NCBI RefSeq assembly: GCF_042453785.1
Contig: NC_091667.1
Location: 34,216,001 to 34,280,000, forward strand
Reading direction: 5' to 3'
Length of the DNA stretch: 64,000 nt
Origin: Malus domestica
Lineage: Eukaryota > Streptophyta > Magnoliopsida > Rosales > Rosaceae
This document shows, one piece after another, positions 38,399 through 49,728 of this stretch. Position 1 is the first letter of the stretch. Every line of letters starts with the position of its first letter. The position numbers were made by a program, and so were the translations under genes. The notes under the pieces are model-generated. The model searched no databases, was not told the DNA's origin, and saw only the letters and a program-made list of their open reading frames with translations.

Positions 38399-39830
38399 CC
38401 GCGATCGCTTAACAGTAAATTTTGGACGTCGGGCTGTTGAGTAGTCAGAAATGTAAAACAGTTTTGAGAATTTGTCGATGAAGGGCACAATCCATCATGA
38501 TTCATATAGAGTATTTATACCACTGATGCTTAGCTAGGCAGTCTTTTGTAATAAGTACACAATCACATAGCTGAACTGTAATAAAATTGCCCCCTCACAC
38601 TTTGAATGGAATGGTTAAATCCAGAAAACAAGATTTTCCCTGAATCAAATATTTGTTTTCTGTTCATTTTATTCTAGTTTTTTATTTCACCTTATTTTCC
38701 GTCGCCACAGAGTCATGTTGGTTAGAACAGTATAAATGATCCTATCATATGTCTGGTGAAAAAAATCATATTGTTTCATACCTAATTAATTTTTTTTTTT
38801 TTTTGACAAACCTAATTAAGAATTTAAGACTAATCAAGCTCAACTCACGCATGGTTAAAGAAGAGTTACTGCCACAATGATTTCTCATCACAAATTCACA
38901 ATATGTAAAGAATAGTGCTTTTTACATGCATATTTTTACCACTCATACTCTTATTAAAATTTTAACCATTACTTTTTTTCAATTTATTCAGTCCACGAAT
39001 CGAAAATTAAGAGGGCTATGTGAATTTTTTTTACCACAGTACGGTAGAGGAAAAGTGAATGAAACGAAACAAATGCCACTGTAAATCGACCGAATTTATA
39101 CAACTGCCACTGCCAATGGAAGCCAACAGTGATGATTGGCCTTAACCGCGCACCTTCGTCATGTTTCCACCCCCTTCCAAGTAATCATAAAATACCAAAT
39201 GGCCATTGACTTGCAGGTACGACCACCCTCCATTCACTGTTTATTTGATTATTTAACTTAATTTAGTACCAAATTTGTATAATGTACGCCAAACCACGCT
39301 TTAATTTCATCCGAAAAACGAAGTCCATGCTCTCAAATCTTGTGAAAATTCTCGTGTCTTTGCCGCGAGACTCCAGTATTTGATCAAAACCGAAATCTTG
39401 GTTTCTGGGTATCTGTACTTTCCTTCTCTCTGCTTTTTCCTCTCTTATTTTGGTGTTTGCTGGATGTAGAGATTGTGATCGTTTCAGCTGCTGAAGATTT
39501 TATCAGTGCATCAAAAATTCAAAATACAGTAATGGTGGAGACCCAGTTGATCCAACTGAGCTCTTTGTCAAGTTTCAGCTTCTGGGTATGAAAAGAAAGC
39601 AGCTTTGGTTCCAGTTTTCAAGTATTCAATTTTGTGTAATTTGGGATCAAATTATATAACATTGTGTTTGATGTGCTTCTACTGAGATTTCTTTTGAACA
39701 TTAGTCAATGAATACCTGTATTGGGATTGCGAGAATCCGAATGTTTATGTGCTGCTGAAATTTCCTTAGGGATTGGTGTATTGTGAATTCTGAGTTTTGA
39801 TGTGTCATAGTATGTTTAGAGTAGGACTCA
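38399..39830. other. Intergenic region and likely 5' leader of the lipase gene
   Basis: The region holds the SLH gene 3' UTR, then AT-rich spacer with a T-tract near 38790. From about 39300 there is leader-like sequence with CT-rich stretches. Possible 5' UTR splice signals are a GT near 39408 and GTTTCAG before 39488. I see no separate gene. Confidence 0.45.
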
Positions 39831-41957
39831 ATGTCAATCCTATGTGCGTGTCCTGTCCTTGAGTGTGTTTATTGTCTGGCATGTACCCGCTGGGCGTGGA
39901 AGCGATGCCTCCACACAGCGGGTCATGACAGTGAGACTTGGGGCCTTTCCACTGCTGAAGAATTTGAGCCTGTTCCTCGCCTTTGCCGCTACATTCTAGC
40001 AGTTTACGAAGATGACCTTCGATGCCCTCTTTGGGAACCACCCGGTGGGTATGGAATTAACCCAGATTGGTTAATCTTGAAAAAGACTTATGAAGATACC
40101 GGAGGTCTAGCTCCTCCTTATATATTGTATCTTGATCACAATCATGCCGATATAGTTCTTGCCTTCAGAGGCCTTAACTTGGCAAGAGAGAGTGACTATG
40201 CAGTTCTGATGGATAATAAGCTCGGCCAGAGGAAATTTGATGGCGGGTATGTTCACAACGGGCTATTGAAATCTGCTCAATGGGTTATGGATGCAGAATG
40301 TGAAATTTTGAAAGATCTGGTGCAGAATTATCCAAATTATACTTTGACTTTCGCGGGACACTCCCTAGGGTCAGGTGTAGCAGCATTGTTAACAATGGTG
40401 GTAGTGAAGAACAGGGATAGGTTGGGGGACATTGATCGGAAGAGGGTTAGGGGCTATGCTATTGCACCGGCAAGGTGTATGTCATTGAACCTAGCTGTCA
40501 GATATGCAGACGTCATCAATTCTGTTGTGCTTCAGGTAAGTATGTACTAACTCTCTTTGTTCTTATTTTGTACAATAAGTTTAAATGGGTATACATCTTA
40601 TTATGCTTCTGCAGCCTTAGATTTTATACTTATTGGCATCTTTTGTCTCATATTTGTGTAAAATTTTCATCCCAAAATCTCCTTGTCTTATGTTTATCTG
40701 TGTTGGCAATGTGTGGAAGCTTGTTCTTTCATAACTAAATAGAAAAAATGATGTATTCCACCTCTATGAAATTTACTTTGAGAATCTTTAAGTAGTAGTG
40801 GTTCTGTCAATACATTCTTAGATTTGATTGTGGTCATTATGCCGGACCAGGATGACTTCTTACCGCGGACTGCTACACCCTTGGAAGACATTTTCAAGTC
40901 ACTTTTCTGGTATAGATGGCTCTGATCACTGTTTTTAACCTTCATAGCTGAAGGCAAACTAATATTTTGAGAATTAGTTTGGTGATGACATCATTTTGGA
41001 CTCAGTTTATCTGCATTGAAGTTATATTTGATGCTTTAACAGTTTGCCTTGCATATTGTGCCTACGATGCATGAGGGACACATGTATACCTGAGGAGAAG
41101 ATGCTCAAAGATCCAAGGAGGCTCTATGCACCTGGCCGCCTTTATCACATTGTTGAGAGAAAGCCTTTTAGGTACCAAGGACAAGCTTTCACTTCTGTTC
41201 TTGCTTTAGTCAATGTGCGGTTGTTCTACAATGTGTAAATTCAGATGTGTAATCCAACATAGAATATTAGAGACCTATATTCTGCCTCATTAACTACTAT
41301 ACCTTTCCTATTGGGGATGTTATACAGTAATACCTGATGTCCGGGGGATTTTGACATCCATATTGAACAAAAGATACAACAGTTCAATGGATATTTTGCT
41401 GAGCAGGGAGTAACTTCTGATGTTATGCTGTTAAAAGATCTCCCATCTACATACTTTTGTTTGCAGGTGTGGAAGATTTCCCCCCGTTGTCAAGACAGCA
41501 GTTCCCGTGGACGGGAGATTTGAGCACATCGTTCTTTCTTGTAATGCCACTTCTGACCACGCCATCATTTGGATAGAGAGAGAAGCCCAAAGGGCTCTGG
41601 ATGTAAGTTTTTAGCTCAAGCCTCATGTAGATCTTAAAGCTTAAAATCCTCGCCCGGTGTCTGAACCTCTGTACGTGTTTCCCCTCTCTTCAGTTAATGT
41701 TGCAGAAAGATCATATTATGGAGATTCCGTCGAAGCAAAGAATGGAGCGGCAGGAGACATTAGCCAAAGAACACACAGAAGAGTACAAGGCTGCATTACA
41801 GAGGGCTGTCACATTGGCCGTGCCTCATGCATATTCACCGTCTCCGTACGGAACTTTTGACGAGAAGGACGAGGAAGATCACTCATATGGATCAAGCGGG
41901 GAATCTTCGTTTGGATCGACTAAGAAAAGCAAGTCCTTCACAGCGCGGTTTTTCTAG
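39831..41957 (+). CDS. Class-3 (alpha/beta hydrolase) lipase, At3g49050-like
   Basis: Predicted triacylglycerol lipase/calmodulin-binding heat-shock-type protein; substrate unknown. Five exons: 39831-40535, 40851-40909, 41043-41171, 41467-41602, 41694-41957, giving 430 residues. The N-terminus is Cys-rich (MSILCACPVLECVYCLAC), so membrane association by acylation is possible. The lipase core shows IVLAFRGLN, DGGYVHNGLLKS and the nucleophile elbow AGHSLGSG (Ser178). A second conserved block, DDFLPRTATPLEDIFKS, precedes a Cys-rich hydrophobic loop (LPCILCLRC). The blocks YAPGRLYHIVERKPFR and DGRFEHIVLSCNATSDHAI are family-typical. The C-terminus is charged and Ser-rich. In Arabidopsis the neighbouring gene is the coiled-coil At3g49055, as I recall; here that gene lies 3.1 kb downstream on the other strand with the P4H-like gene between. 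Confidence 0.92.
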
Positions 41958-42574
41958 AGAAAAGAATGTACGAGAAGGGAGTGATTGTTGTTGTTATTAC
42001 TATTGTTTGATAAGTAGTGATCGATCATTACTGTAGTTGTTTCAGGTACAAACATGGAGAAAAGAATACATTTGAATTCATTGATTCATTGCTTTTTTCT
42101 TGAGCCAAAAGTTGTGGCTTTCTGTGATGCCAAATAGTTGGAATGAGTTTAAATTCCGAAATGTGGTTGTACATAAATCAAATTGCATTCATCTAATGAC
42201 AATTAATACAGTTGTCTAAGTGTTTGAACAAAAATGGACGCACGCATATGAAAGTACTAAATTTACAACGAATGTCGAGAGAGAAACTTACAAAGGGATG
42301 ACAATCATAGTGACTGTATTTAAAACTGGTTATGTTACTGTTCATCTTAAACTTTTCTAGTGACAATACTTAATTAATTTGGGATAATGACAAAGTAATA
42401 TGTCGTTTCAAGAAAGTTCTTCTCCAGTAGCGGAATCTTGTTTAGTAAATTATTATTTTTAAGTGGAAATTGACTATTTCAAAGTGTTGTACATTTAACA
42501 GAAACGAAGAGAAAAAAGGGCCTCCCAGATCAACTAGCTTTCAAATTTGACGCAGGAGAGGAGGTTCAGCTTCA
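41958..42574. other. Intergenic region lipase to P4H-like gene
   Basis: The region contains the lipase 3' UTR and AT-rich sequence, with a short leader before the ATG at 42575. No repeat family or gene is recognised. Confidence 0.45.
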
Positions 42575-44503
42575 ATGGCCTCCCTTGCCTCGATCTTCCT
42601 TCTTCTTTCCGTTACGTCTTCCTTCTTCAGCTCTTCTGCCGAAATGTAAGAATTTCATCTCAATTTTCTTTCCGCAAGCTCCATTTTATTTGCGATTCAA
42701 TCTTACCGTAACGCTAATTAGGGATTTGTTAATATATTTCGCAATTATTGCTTTCTTAATTGAAATTATCACAATTCAGCCTCGTTTTCTCGTTCATTAA
42801 TTGATGGGTTTCTGGGCACAGATGCTTGAAATTCAGAGTGTTAATTATCTGTCTAATTCTGCTTAAGGGTTAATGATTTTGATCCATGTTTTTGGATGAA
42901 TTCCTGAAAACCCTAGCATAAGATTATATTCTGAGCCTTGGTGCAGCAGAAAGGTTGCTCCTTTGTGACCAAAGGTCACCGGTTTGAGTCGTGGAGTAAG
43001 GAATATTTCTCTCTTGCGAAGCGGGGAGCCTTGTTGGCTTGGGGTCGCTCTTTAATAAGAATATAATGCTTCTTACAAACTGAAGGAAGAATGTTTTTTT
43101 CTCTCTATTTTGTTTCAGTAGCAGGAAGGAACTGAGGACTAATCAAACCATCCAAGAAACTGTCATACATTTTGGCCACTCGGTTCATTCTAACCGAATT
43201 GACCCGTCACGCGTTGTCCAATTATCTTGGCAACCAAGGTCAGGTACATTGATGAATTTCTTGTATGATGATTTTCTCAAAGTTTCCAGTTCCAGGAATG
43301 TGTAATGTCTCGTTGCTTTGAGAATCTAACTTCGTCATCCTTCTTGCAATAGGGTGTTTTTGTATAAAGGTTTTCTATCAGATGAGGAGTGTGACCACCT
43401 TGTTTCTTTGGTATATCCCTCACGTCATCCTTTTGGACTTTCAGCATATTAATCGGTTAAGGCTGCTTAGTAGTTCTAAAATTGGTATTCTGGCGCCTAG
43501 GCACTCGGGGGAGAAGATAAATCTGTGACCGAATATGATGAGTTAGGAAACACCAACACCATGAGGTTAATTAAAAGCTTAGAAATTCCCTTGGACATGG
43601 AGGTAGAATTTTATGTTTTGTTAAAGTGTGTTTTGTTAATCATTTCATGGCTGTATGCTGCCTAATATTTGGTGATGCAAGTACTCCAAATTCCTTTCTT
43701 TAATTAACTGTCTTTTGGTTGCTAGGATGAGGTAGTTTCAAGGATTGAGGCAAGAATTTCAGCTTGGACTTTCCTTCCGAAAGGTATCTGCCCTCGCTGT
43801 TGTTGCTATGGTCTTCAGTTCCTGAACTGGCTGACTTGATCCACCTTACACATGTAGTGCTTGTATTTGTCCTTCAGAGAACAGCAGAGCTATACAAGTT
43901 TTCCATTTTGGGAACGAGGAGGGTGACAAGAATTTCAACTACTTCGGTAACAAGTCCACATTGGAACAAACTGAGCCTTTATTAGCAACAGTTATTTTGT
44001 ATCTCTCAAATGTCACTCGTGGTGGTGAGATTCTATTCCCCGAATCAGAGGTTAGAGAGAAACTATCATTTTATTTCTGCGTTTCAATATAGGTTTGTGA
44101 TTTATTGTCGTATGTTAAATTGTTAACCGTGGTTGAAACTATCTCTCAGCTGACGAGCAAGGTCCAGTCTGATTGTAGAAGGAGCAGCAGCATCTTGAGA
44201 CCCGTTAAAGGGAACGCGATTTTGTTTTTCACTCTTCATCCGAATGCATCACCTGACAAGAGCAGTCCACATACCAGATGCCCTGTACTTGAAGGGGAAA
44301 TGTGGTGTGCCACAAAATTCCTTCATGCTAAAGCCATTGCTGGCGAGAAGATCTCTTCTGATTCCGGGAGCAGTGAATGCACCGATGAAGATGATAACTG
44401 TCCCAGGTGGGCTTCGATGGGGGAGTGTCAAAGGAACCCGGTTTTCATGGTTGGTTCCCCTGATTACTACGGGACTTGCAGGAAGAGTTGTAATGTGTGC
44501 TGA
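42575..44503 (+). CDS. P4H12: Prolyl 4-hydroxylase-like protein with C-terminal ShKT domain; catalytic site degenerate
   Basis: Seven exons: 42575-42645, 43119-43238, 43353-43410, 43501-43602, 43726-43783, 43878-44050, 44150-44503, giving 311 residues. A signal peptide (MASLASIFLLLSVTSSFFSS) implies entry to the ER/secretory path. The P4H fold is recognisable: VFLYKGFLSDEECDHLVSL, ISAWTFLP, LYLSNVTRGGEILFPESE, VKGNAILFF, CPVLEGEMWCATKF. The C-terminus (271-311) has six Cys in ShKT spacing (271, 278, 287, 304, 308, 311). In active plant P4Hs the iron ligands are HxD, a distal His, and a Lys ten residues after it. Here the HxD position reads Asn155-Phe-Asn157 (KNFNYF), the distal His235 remains, and the Lys is Met245. 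So 2-oxoglutarate-dependent hydroxylation looks unlikely. The symbol follows the Arabidopsis homologue At4g25600 (P4H12) as I recall it. Intron 1 holds a SINE-like remnant. Confidence 0.88.
42937..43056 (+). mobile_element. Degenerate tRNA-derived SINE (Au-like) in P4H intron 1
   Basis: Within the intron lies TTGCTCCTTTGTGACCAAAG, then a pol III B-box-like GGTTTGAGTC at 42981-42990. Downstream is CTCTTGCGAAGCGGGGA. This resembles the body of Au-type plant SINEs as I remember them. The A box is weak and no target duplication was found. Confidence 0.4.
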
Positions 44504-45075
44504 TGGCCAAACGTCCAGAGAGAGTCCTTTATCTCAAAGAACTATTGTTTCCACAGTGCACATAATAAAGACATGGTACCATTCTTACTTGAGTTTGCAA
44601 TTTTAATTGTCAAAGGTTCAAGCTCTTCAAGCGTTAAAGATTCTATGTTGTGTAACATCCTATGGGTAACCTATGGATGTTGGTTTTCGCCAACCCCCAA
44701 CATAAAATGGTTACTCTTGATGCAATTGAAAGTCTTATTTCCAGTTGCCCTCTACTTAGAGTCTGGCTTTGTCATACTTTGATAGCTTAGCTCTAAACAT
44801 CCGCGCTCCAAATCTCAGAAACTTGTGTCTCGAAGGCGAATTTAAGGATCTGTGTCTTGAAAATACTCTGCTTTTGGTTGCCAAAGGGAAACTAGTTGTT
44901 CTTCGCTTGATTACGAGCGCTCCCAACTGAAAAGGAACTTCAAATCTTGGTAAGTTACTTTAACATTGCACATCGTAACTGTGCTCGAGCAATTGTTTAT
45001 TTACATCTTAAAAAGTAAACGAAGAAACTGATTCAAACAAATACAACTGATTTGAACCGAAAAGTAACTGATTTA
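44504..45075. other. Convergent intergenic region
   Basis: The two flanking genes converge here. The region contains both 3' UTRs and nothing else that I can recognise. Confidence 0.5.
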
Positions 45076-47318
45076 TCACCCGCTGTAGTGAAGCAAGGCT
45101 TGCATTTCTGGTAGCAACCGTCTTACAGGCCCGATTCTGTTTTGTGCAGTGTTGGCAGCTTTGAGGGGTCGCCATGGCCAACATATGCATCTCACCCTTC
45201 GGTTATTGCGCTCTCTGCTTTCTGCTTCTTCTACTTGTTTTGATAGTTCTTCTATACGCTTCCGCAGTCCTGATGTCCTGCTGTCAGTCAGCTGCAGGGA
45301 TCTCTCTGCTGCTGCCTGTGCAGCCATAGCGGTTGCTGCAAGTTCTTCTTTCAGCTTCAGTTTGGCATTTGATACGTCCAAAGCCGTCTTTGTCTTCTCC
45401 AATTCTTGCTTTAGAATGGCGATCTAACGAAATAACATACCAAAGTGAGAGAGACTAAATTCAGGAACACCAGATAAGAAAATAAAGCGTAGAACAAAAT
45501 CCTTGCAAGTGACTGGGAAAAAACGATCAATCAATAGCGATTAACAACGGGGAACAGAAATTTACCACTTTCTCACGTTCTCCTATCTCAGTTTTCCCGG
45601 CTTCAACTTCTAGCTCGCAAGCTTCTCTCCATCTAGCAACCTCTGCTTCACCTTCCTTTGTTTCGATCACGAGTTCTTCAACCTTACAACCATACGATGA
45701 GAAAACACATCAGCAAGAAGGCGAGTACGCTTTAGGAATGCAAAGCAAACAAACAACGGATTTTGTTATGCAACTAGCCATTACATTTTGAGTTAACGCC
45801 CTCTCTCTATCTTCTAACTCCTTGATGTACTGCATGTTTTCCGAAATTTCTTGAGCTTGCTTTTCCGTGAGACTCTGTAAGCGCTCAGTGTCTGACCTGG
45901 CATAGGATTGATAACAAGTAATCGACAACTAAATCAACGATACTCAACATTTACAGTACAGTACTATTTCCATCACATAATTTTGAGAATCATACTCAAA
46001 ACAGTTACCGTTTCCCTCAACTAAACAATGTTCTCCCTCTTTCTAAACCGTTCGTAAGAACTAAGAAGTGCATTATTTACATGATTTCGAAATCCAAATT
46101 CAGGTGAACAACACCGAACCAACGCGATATCTTCTACAGCCAGGCCTACCTCACAACAAACCAAAATATAAATGCAGATTCAAATATGTTACGATTGGAC
46201 GACGAATTACCTAGATTCTTCCAGAGATCTTCTCAACTGAGTGATCTCGAGCCGCAGGTTCTTCATTATCTTCTCTACCGTCGATGCCTGATACGAAAAA
46301 TCAAACACGAAAATACCAACAATAAATCAAACAGAGAGAGAAATCATAAATTAGCACAACCTAAACAACGAAAAATTGAACTCACCAGACTGATAACCCC
46401 CTCTTCAAAGTCACTACTATCTGATTTACTTCCGGCGGTAGACCCTGCACCGTCCAGTTTATCCCCGGAACTCTCCAGCGACTGCTCATTGCCCCCACTT
46501 CCCATCATAAACCCAAACCCAACTCTCTGCAAACCCCTCTCCGCAATCTGCAAAAGCGCCACCCGCTTCTGCTCGCTGTTTCCTTTCAACTTCTTCTCCA
46601 CCGCCTCCTTCTCCACCAGAGCAACCCTCAGCAAGCTGCTGATATCCCTATTCTCCTCTGTCAGACTCACCACGCTTTTCTCCAACTCCTTCTTCTCCTT
46701 CTTCCTCAGCTCTTTATACTCACTCACCTTCGCTTCCGCCGAAGCTGCCAGCCGCCCAACCGCCGCACTCTCCTCCCAAACCCCCTCAGCTTCTTCAGCT
46801 CCATTCTCAGCCTTTTCGTCGCCGACGCCGTCGATTATTCCGATTATGCCCTCCTTGGTCGATCGGAGCGAATCCAGGCACTTCAACAAAAACACATCTC
46901 TCTCTTTTCTCTCAAGCTCCAACCTTTCAATCGTCCCCCGACAAACTCGCACCTCGTCTTCAATCGCCTCCTTCGTCTTCAACTCCTCCTCCAATTTGGA
47001 AGCAAACCCATCTTCATTTTCTCTCAGAGAACCTTCGAGCTTCTGAATTTCGCCGCGAAGAGAGTCTCTCTCGCCGGAAATTTCTCCGACGACTTCAATT
47101 AGCTCGGCGTTGCGAGCCAGGGCGTCGTCTCTCTGCTGCCGGATGATATTAGACTCTTTCTCCATCGCCGCCGCCTTCGATAGCAGGCTCTGGTGCAACT
47201 GGCAGAGGGACTCGAGCTCGGCGAGAAGAACATGATCGGGTTCGGAGGTTTCTGGGTTGTTCGGGGGATCTGGGCCGTTGATTTGGGGGTCGGGGAGTGT
47301 TTCTGTAGCGTTTTCCAT
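45076..47318 (-). CDS. Long coiled-coil protein (At3g49055-like), function unknown
   Basis: Five exons (5' to 3'): 47318-46386, 46287-46211, 45896-45785, 45682-45566, 45423-45076, giving 528 residues. After a Pro-rich start (MENATETLPDPQINGPDPP), almost the whole protein is Glu/Lys/Leu-rich heptad sequence (about residues 28-280 and 315-480). An acidic, Ser/Gly-rich break lies in between (about 275-310, SSGDKLDGAGSTAGSKSDSS). The tail turns basic and aromatic (RRVRCICWPWRPLK). There is no enzyme motif, so a structural or tethering role is the most that can be inferred. Naming rests on recall of the Arabidopsis protein At3g49055 and on its linkage to the At3g49050-like lipase. The 5' end faces the zinc-finger gene across about 1 kb. 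Confidence 0.88.
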
Positions 47319-49728
47319 GGTCCATGGAAAAGACGATGATTATAGATAGTCATGAATAGTGCGTGACTGAGAGGGATACAGTTTCAGAACTACCAGTCAA
47401 AGAAGTGGAGATGGAGAAGGAGAAGTTCGGGTTTTGGCGCGGGACAGTTTTCTGATGGGCCAGAAAGTTTTGGGCTTTTCTCTGAATATGGGTTGTTGCA
47501 ATTGGGCTTAGTGTTGGCCCCGATTTAGTGTGATGAGCTTTTCAATTCGACAACCAAAAAGTGCTTATGCACGTTTGGAAAAAAAAAGTTAATAGTGTTT
47601 TTAAATAAGAGAACTGATAACCACACATTCTTTTTCTTTTTTGTATATAGTAAAAGATAACAGTCAATACTTAAGAGTGAAGTTTTGACAAAAAAAAAAA
47701 AAAAAACTTAAGAGTGAAGTAAGTACACATGTGTTGGCTAGGTAAATTGGCTTGGACCATGTCTCTGTGTGAGACTGTGAAGATTAAAGAGTTTTACATT
47801 AGATACGATTGGAATATATCAATCATTCTCTGGATAGAAAAAAATCATATGAATTTCACGAATCTTAGTCTAATTATACTTGTTTTTTTTCAGACGGAGA
47901 AAAATATTATAAGTTTGAATTTCCCTTATTCCATTGATAAAGAACAAACACAACATTGAAAACTATAAGAAAAAAGAATCCTAATTTTGGCTACATTGGT
48001 GGGACTGAACACATTCAAATGAGAGTGTGAATATCACTATTCTCAATAATCTCAAGACGTATTAAAAAAAAAATAAAAAAACCTAAAGTCCACTCTTAGT
48101 GGATGGGCTCGAAGCCCAATATTATATTGAACTGAATTCTCGCCCAGGGGGACCAACTTAGGGCTGTCAATCTCTCAATTCCCAAGGCCGTCCCTTCACT
48201 CTCTCCCTCGGCGCGTGAATAAACCCAACCGCCCTCTCATGTCGTAATCTCAAATTTTTTTATTTTTTATTTTTTATTTTTGTTTTATTAAATATTTTTC
48301 CCTTTTACTGCAGAGAGACAGAAGGCTTTCCCTTCCCTTCTTCCATCTCTCGCCTTTATATCTTCTCCTTACGGACTCCCTCACTTTATCTCTCCGTTCC
48401 CCTTCGGCTCGTCACTTTCTCGAATTTTCTCGGCGATTTTCCTTCCCGCCAAACACTCCGAATCTCCCTCCCGCCTGCTCCGATTCCCGCAGATCGCCCG
48501 ACGTCCTCACCCTCCTCCAACTGATCTCTGCTCGCTCCACTGGTACGTAAAACGATTACACCCTCACTTCCTTCTCACACATATATATATCTATACATTT
48601 ATACATATACTTATATATATATATATATATATATCACAAATCGATCACAGATCACGTGTTTCCAAACCGTACCAAGCTTCGCCGAATTCATGCTTTTTGT
48701 AGTCTTAATTTTTTTTTTCAATAGAATTATATTTCTGTTTGATAGCTGGTAAGAACTCTTCTGCATCTGTGCAATGAGAAGAGGAAACCAAGAGATTTCG
48801 AATTTTATATATATTTGTGTGTATGTATTTGTGGTGTATTTGGAATTGTTAATGGTGTAATTTCAACTTAGCTAAGTCTTACAGTCGTCTCTGGTTAACT
48901 TTGATTTTGCATGTTTATGATTTTGAGTTCCGGCATGCCGATTCTGTGAGATTTATTGAAGTTTCCTATCCTTTTTAACATTGGTTTCAATTTCCCTTCA
49001 TATGTTCATTCACCTACTCTTGATTTTATTTCGATTTTTGTTGTATGATTATGTTTCTATAACGAGGTATATCGATAAATGTTTCGTTTGATTCGTAGGC
49101 AGAGGCACTTTTCGCTATGCAATATTTCTGGTGGATCTGTATTTCATAATACGTTTAGGATATTGAATTTTGTAGGTTTTCACTTTTTTTATTATTTCCT
49201 ATCTTTTATGGTAGATTTTTCTTCAGATTTCATGCTATTCTTCGTTGTTTAATCTATGGATCTTTAGGTGGTTGTTTATGTGGTGAAATAATTAAGGTAT
49301 TCGAATTTCTTTTGTTAGCTGGAAGTTCTAATTCTTTTTTGCGTTACTAAGTTCGGTACAAGAACACATGTAATATAATTGTGGCTTCTTTGATAATATG
49401 GTCAAGAATTATTCTGTTCTGTAAACAATGATGTCCATTGATGTTGTTACTTATGTTTCTTGATAACTGCACATTGTCGGACTTATTAGACACGTCAACT
49501 TGTTTTGAAATAAATCTATTTAGCTGTAATGTGGATGAAATAGGATGCTTTTGTGCCCTGAGCTTGTTTTCAATTGCTGCATCCACTTTAGATGCGGCAT
49601 ATTTGTGCCTCAACCCAGTTCAACTGAATGCCACTTAGTCATTAGATGTTTACCTTGTTTTTATTTGTCCTATATTTTGTACAGAGACACGCGGTGCTCT
49701 GGTGGATTTGAAGTTTGTGTGTGTATAG
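47319..49728. other. Divergent promoter region and 5' leader/intron of the zinc-finger gene
   Basis: The left part is a shared upstream region with several TGGGCC/TGGGCT or reverse-complement GCCCAA motifs (47456, 47474, 47503, 48106-48118), similar to plant site II elements. From about 48310 a CT-rich leader begins, ending at 48542 with CACTG^GTACGT. A leader intron of about 1.1 kb probably follows to TACAG at 49684. The intron contains a (TA)11 microsatellite at 48612-48634. Short open frames in it have no coding support. Confidence 0.55.

Noticed and set aside
42981-42990. Possible tRNA gene from a B-box-like sequence
   Set aside because: No cloverleaf can be drawn around it and the A box is poor; a SINE remnant fits better.
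45149-45427. Plus-strand Ser/Cys-rich frame opposite the coiled-coil gene
   Set aside because: It is an antisense shadow of the last exon (45076-45423), whose coding strand has clear heptads and splice sites.
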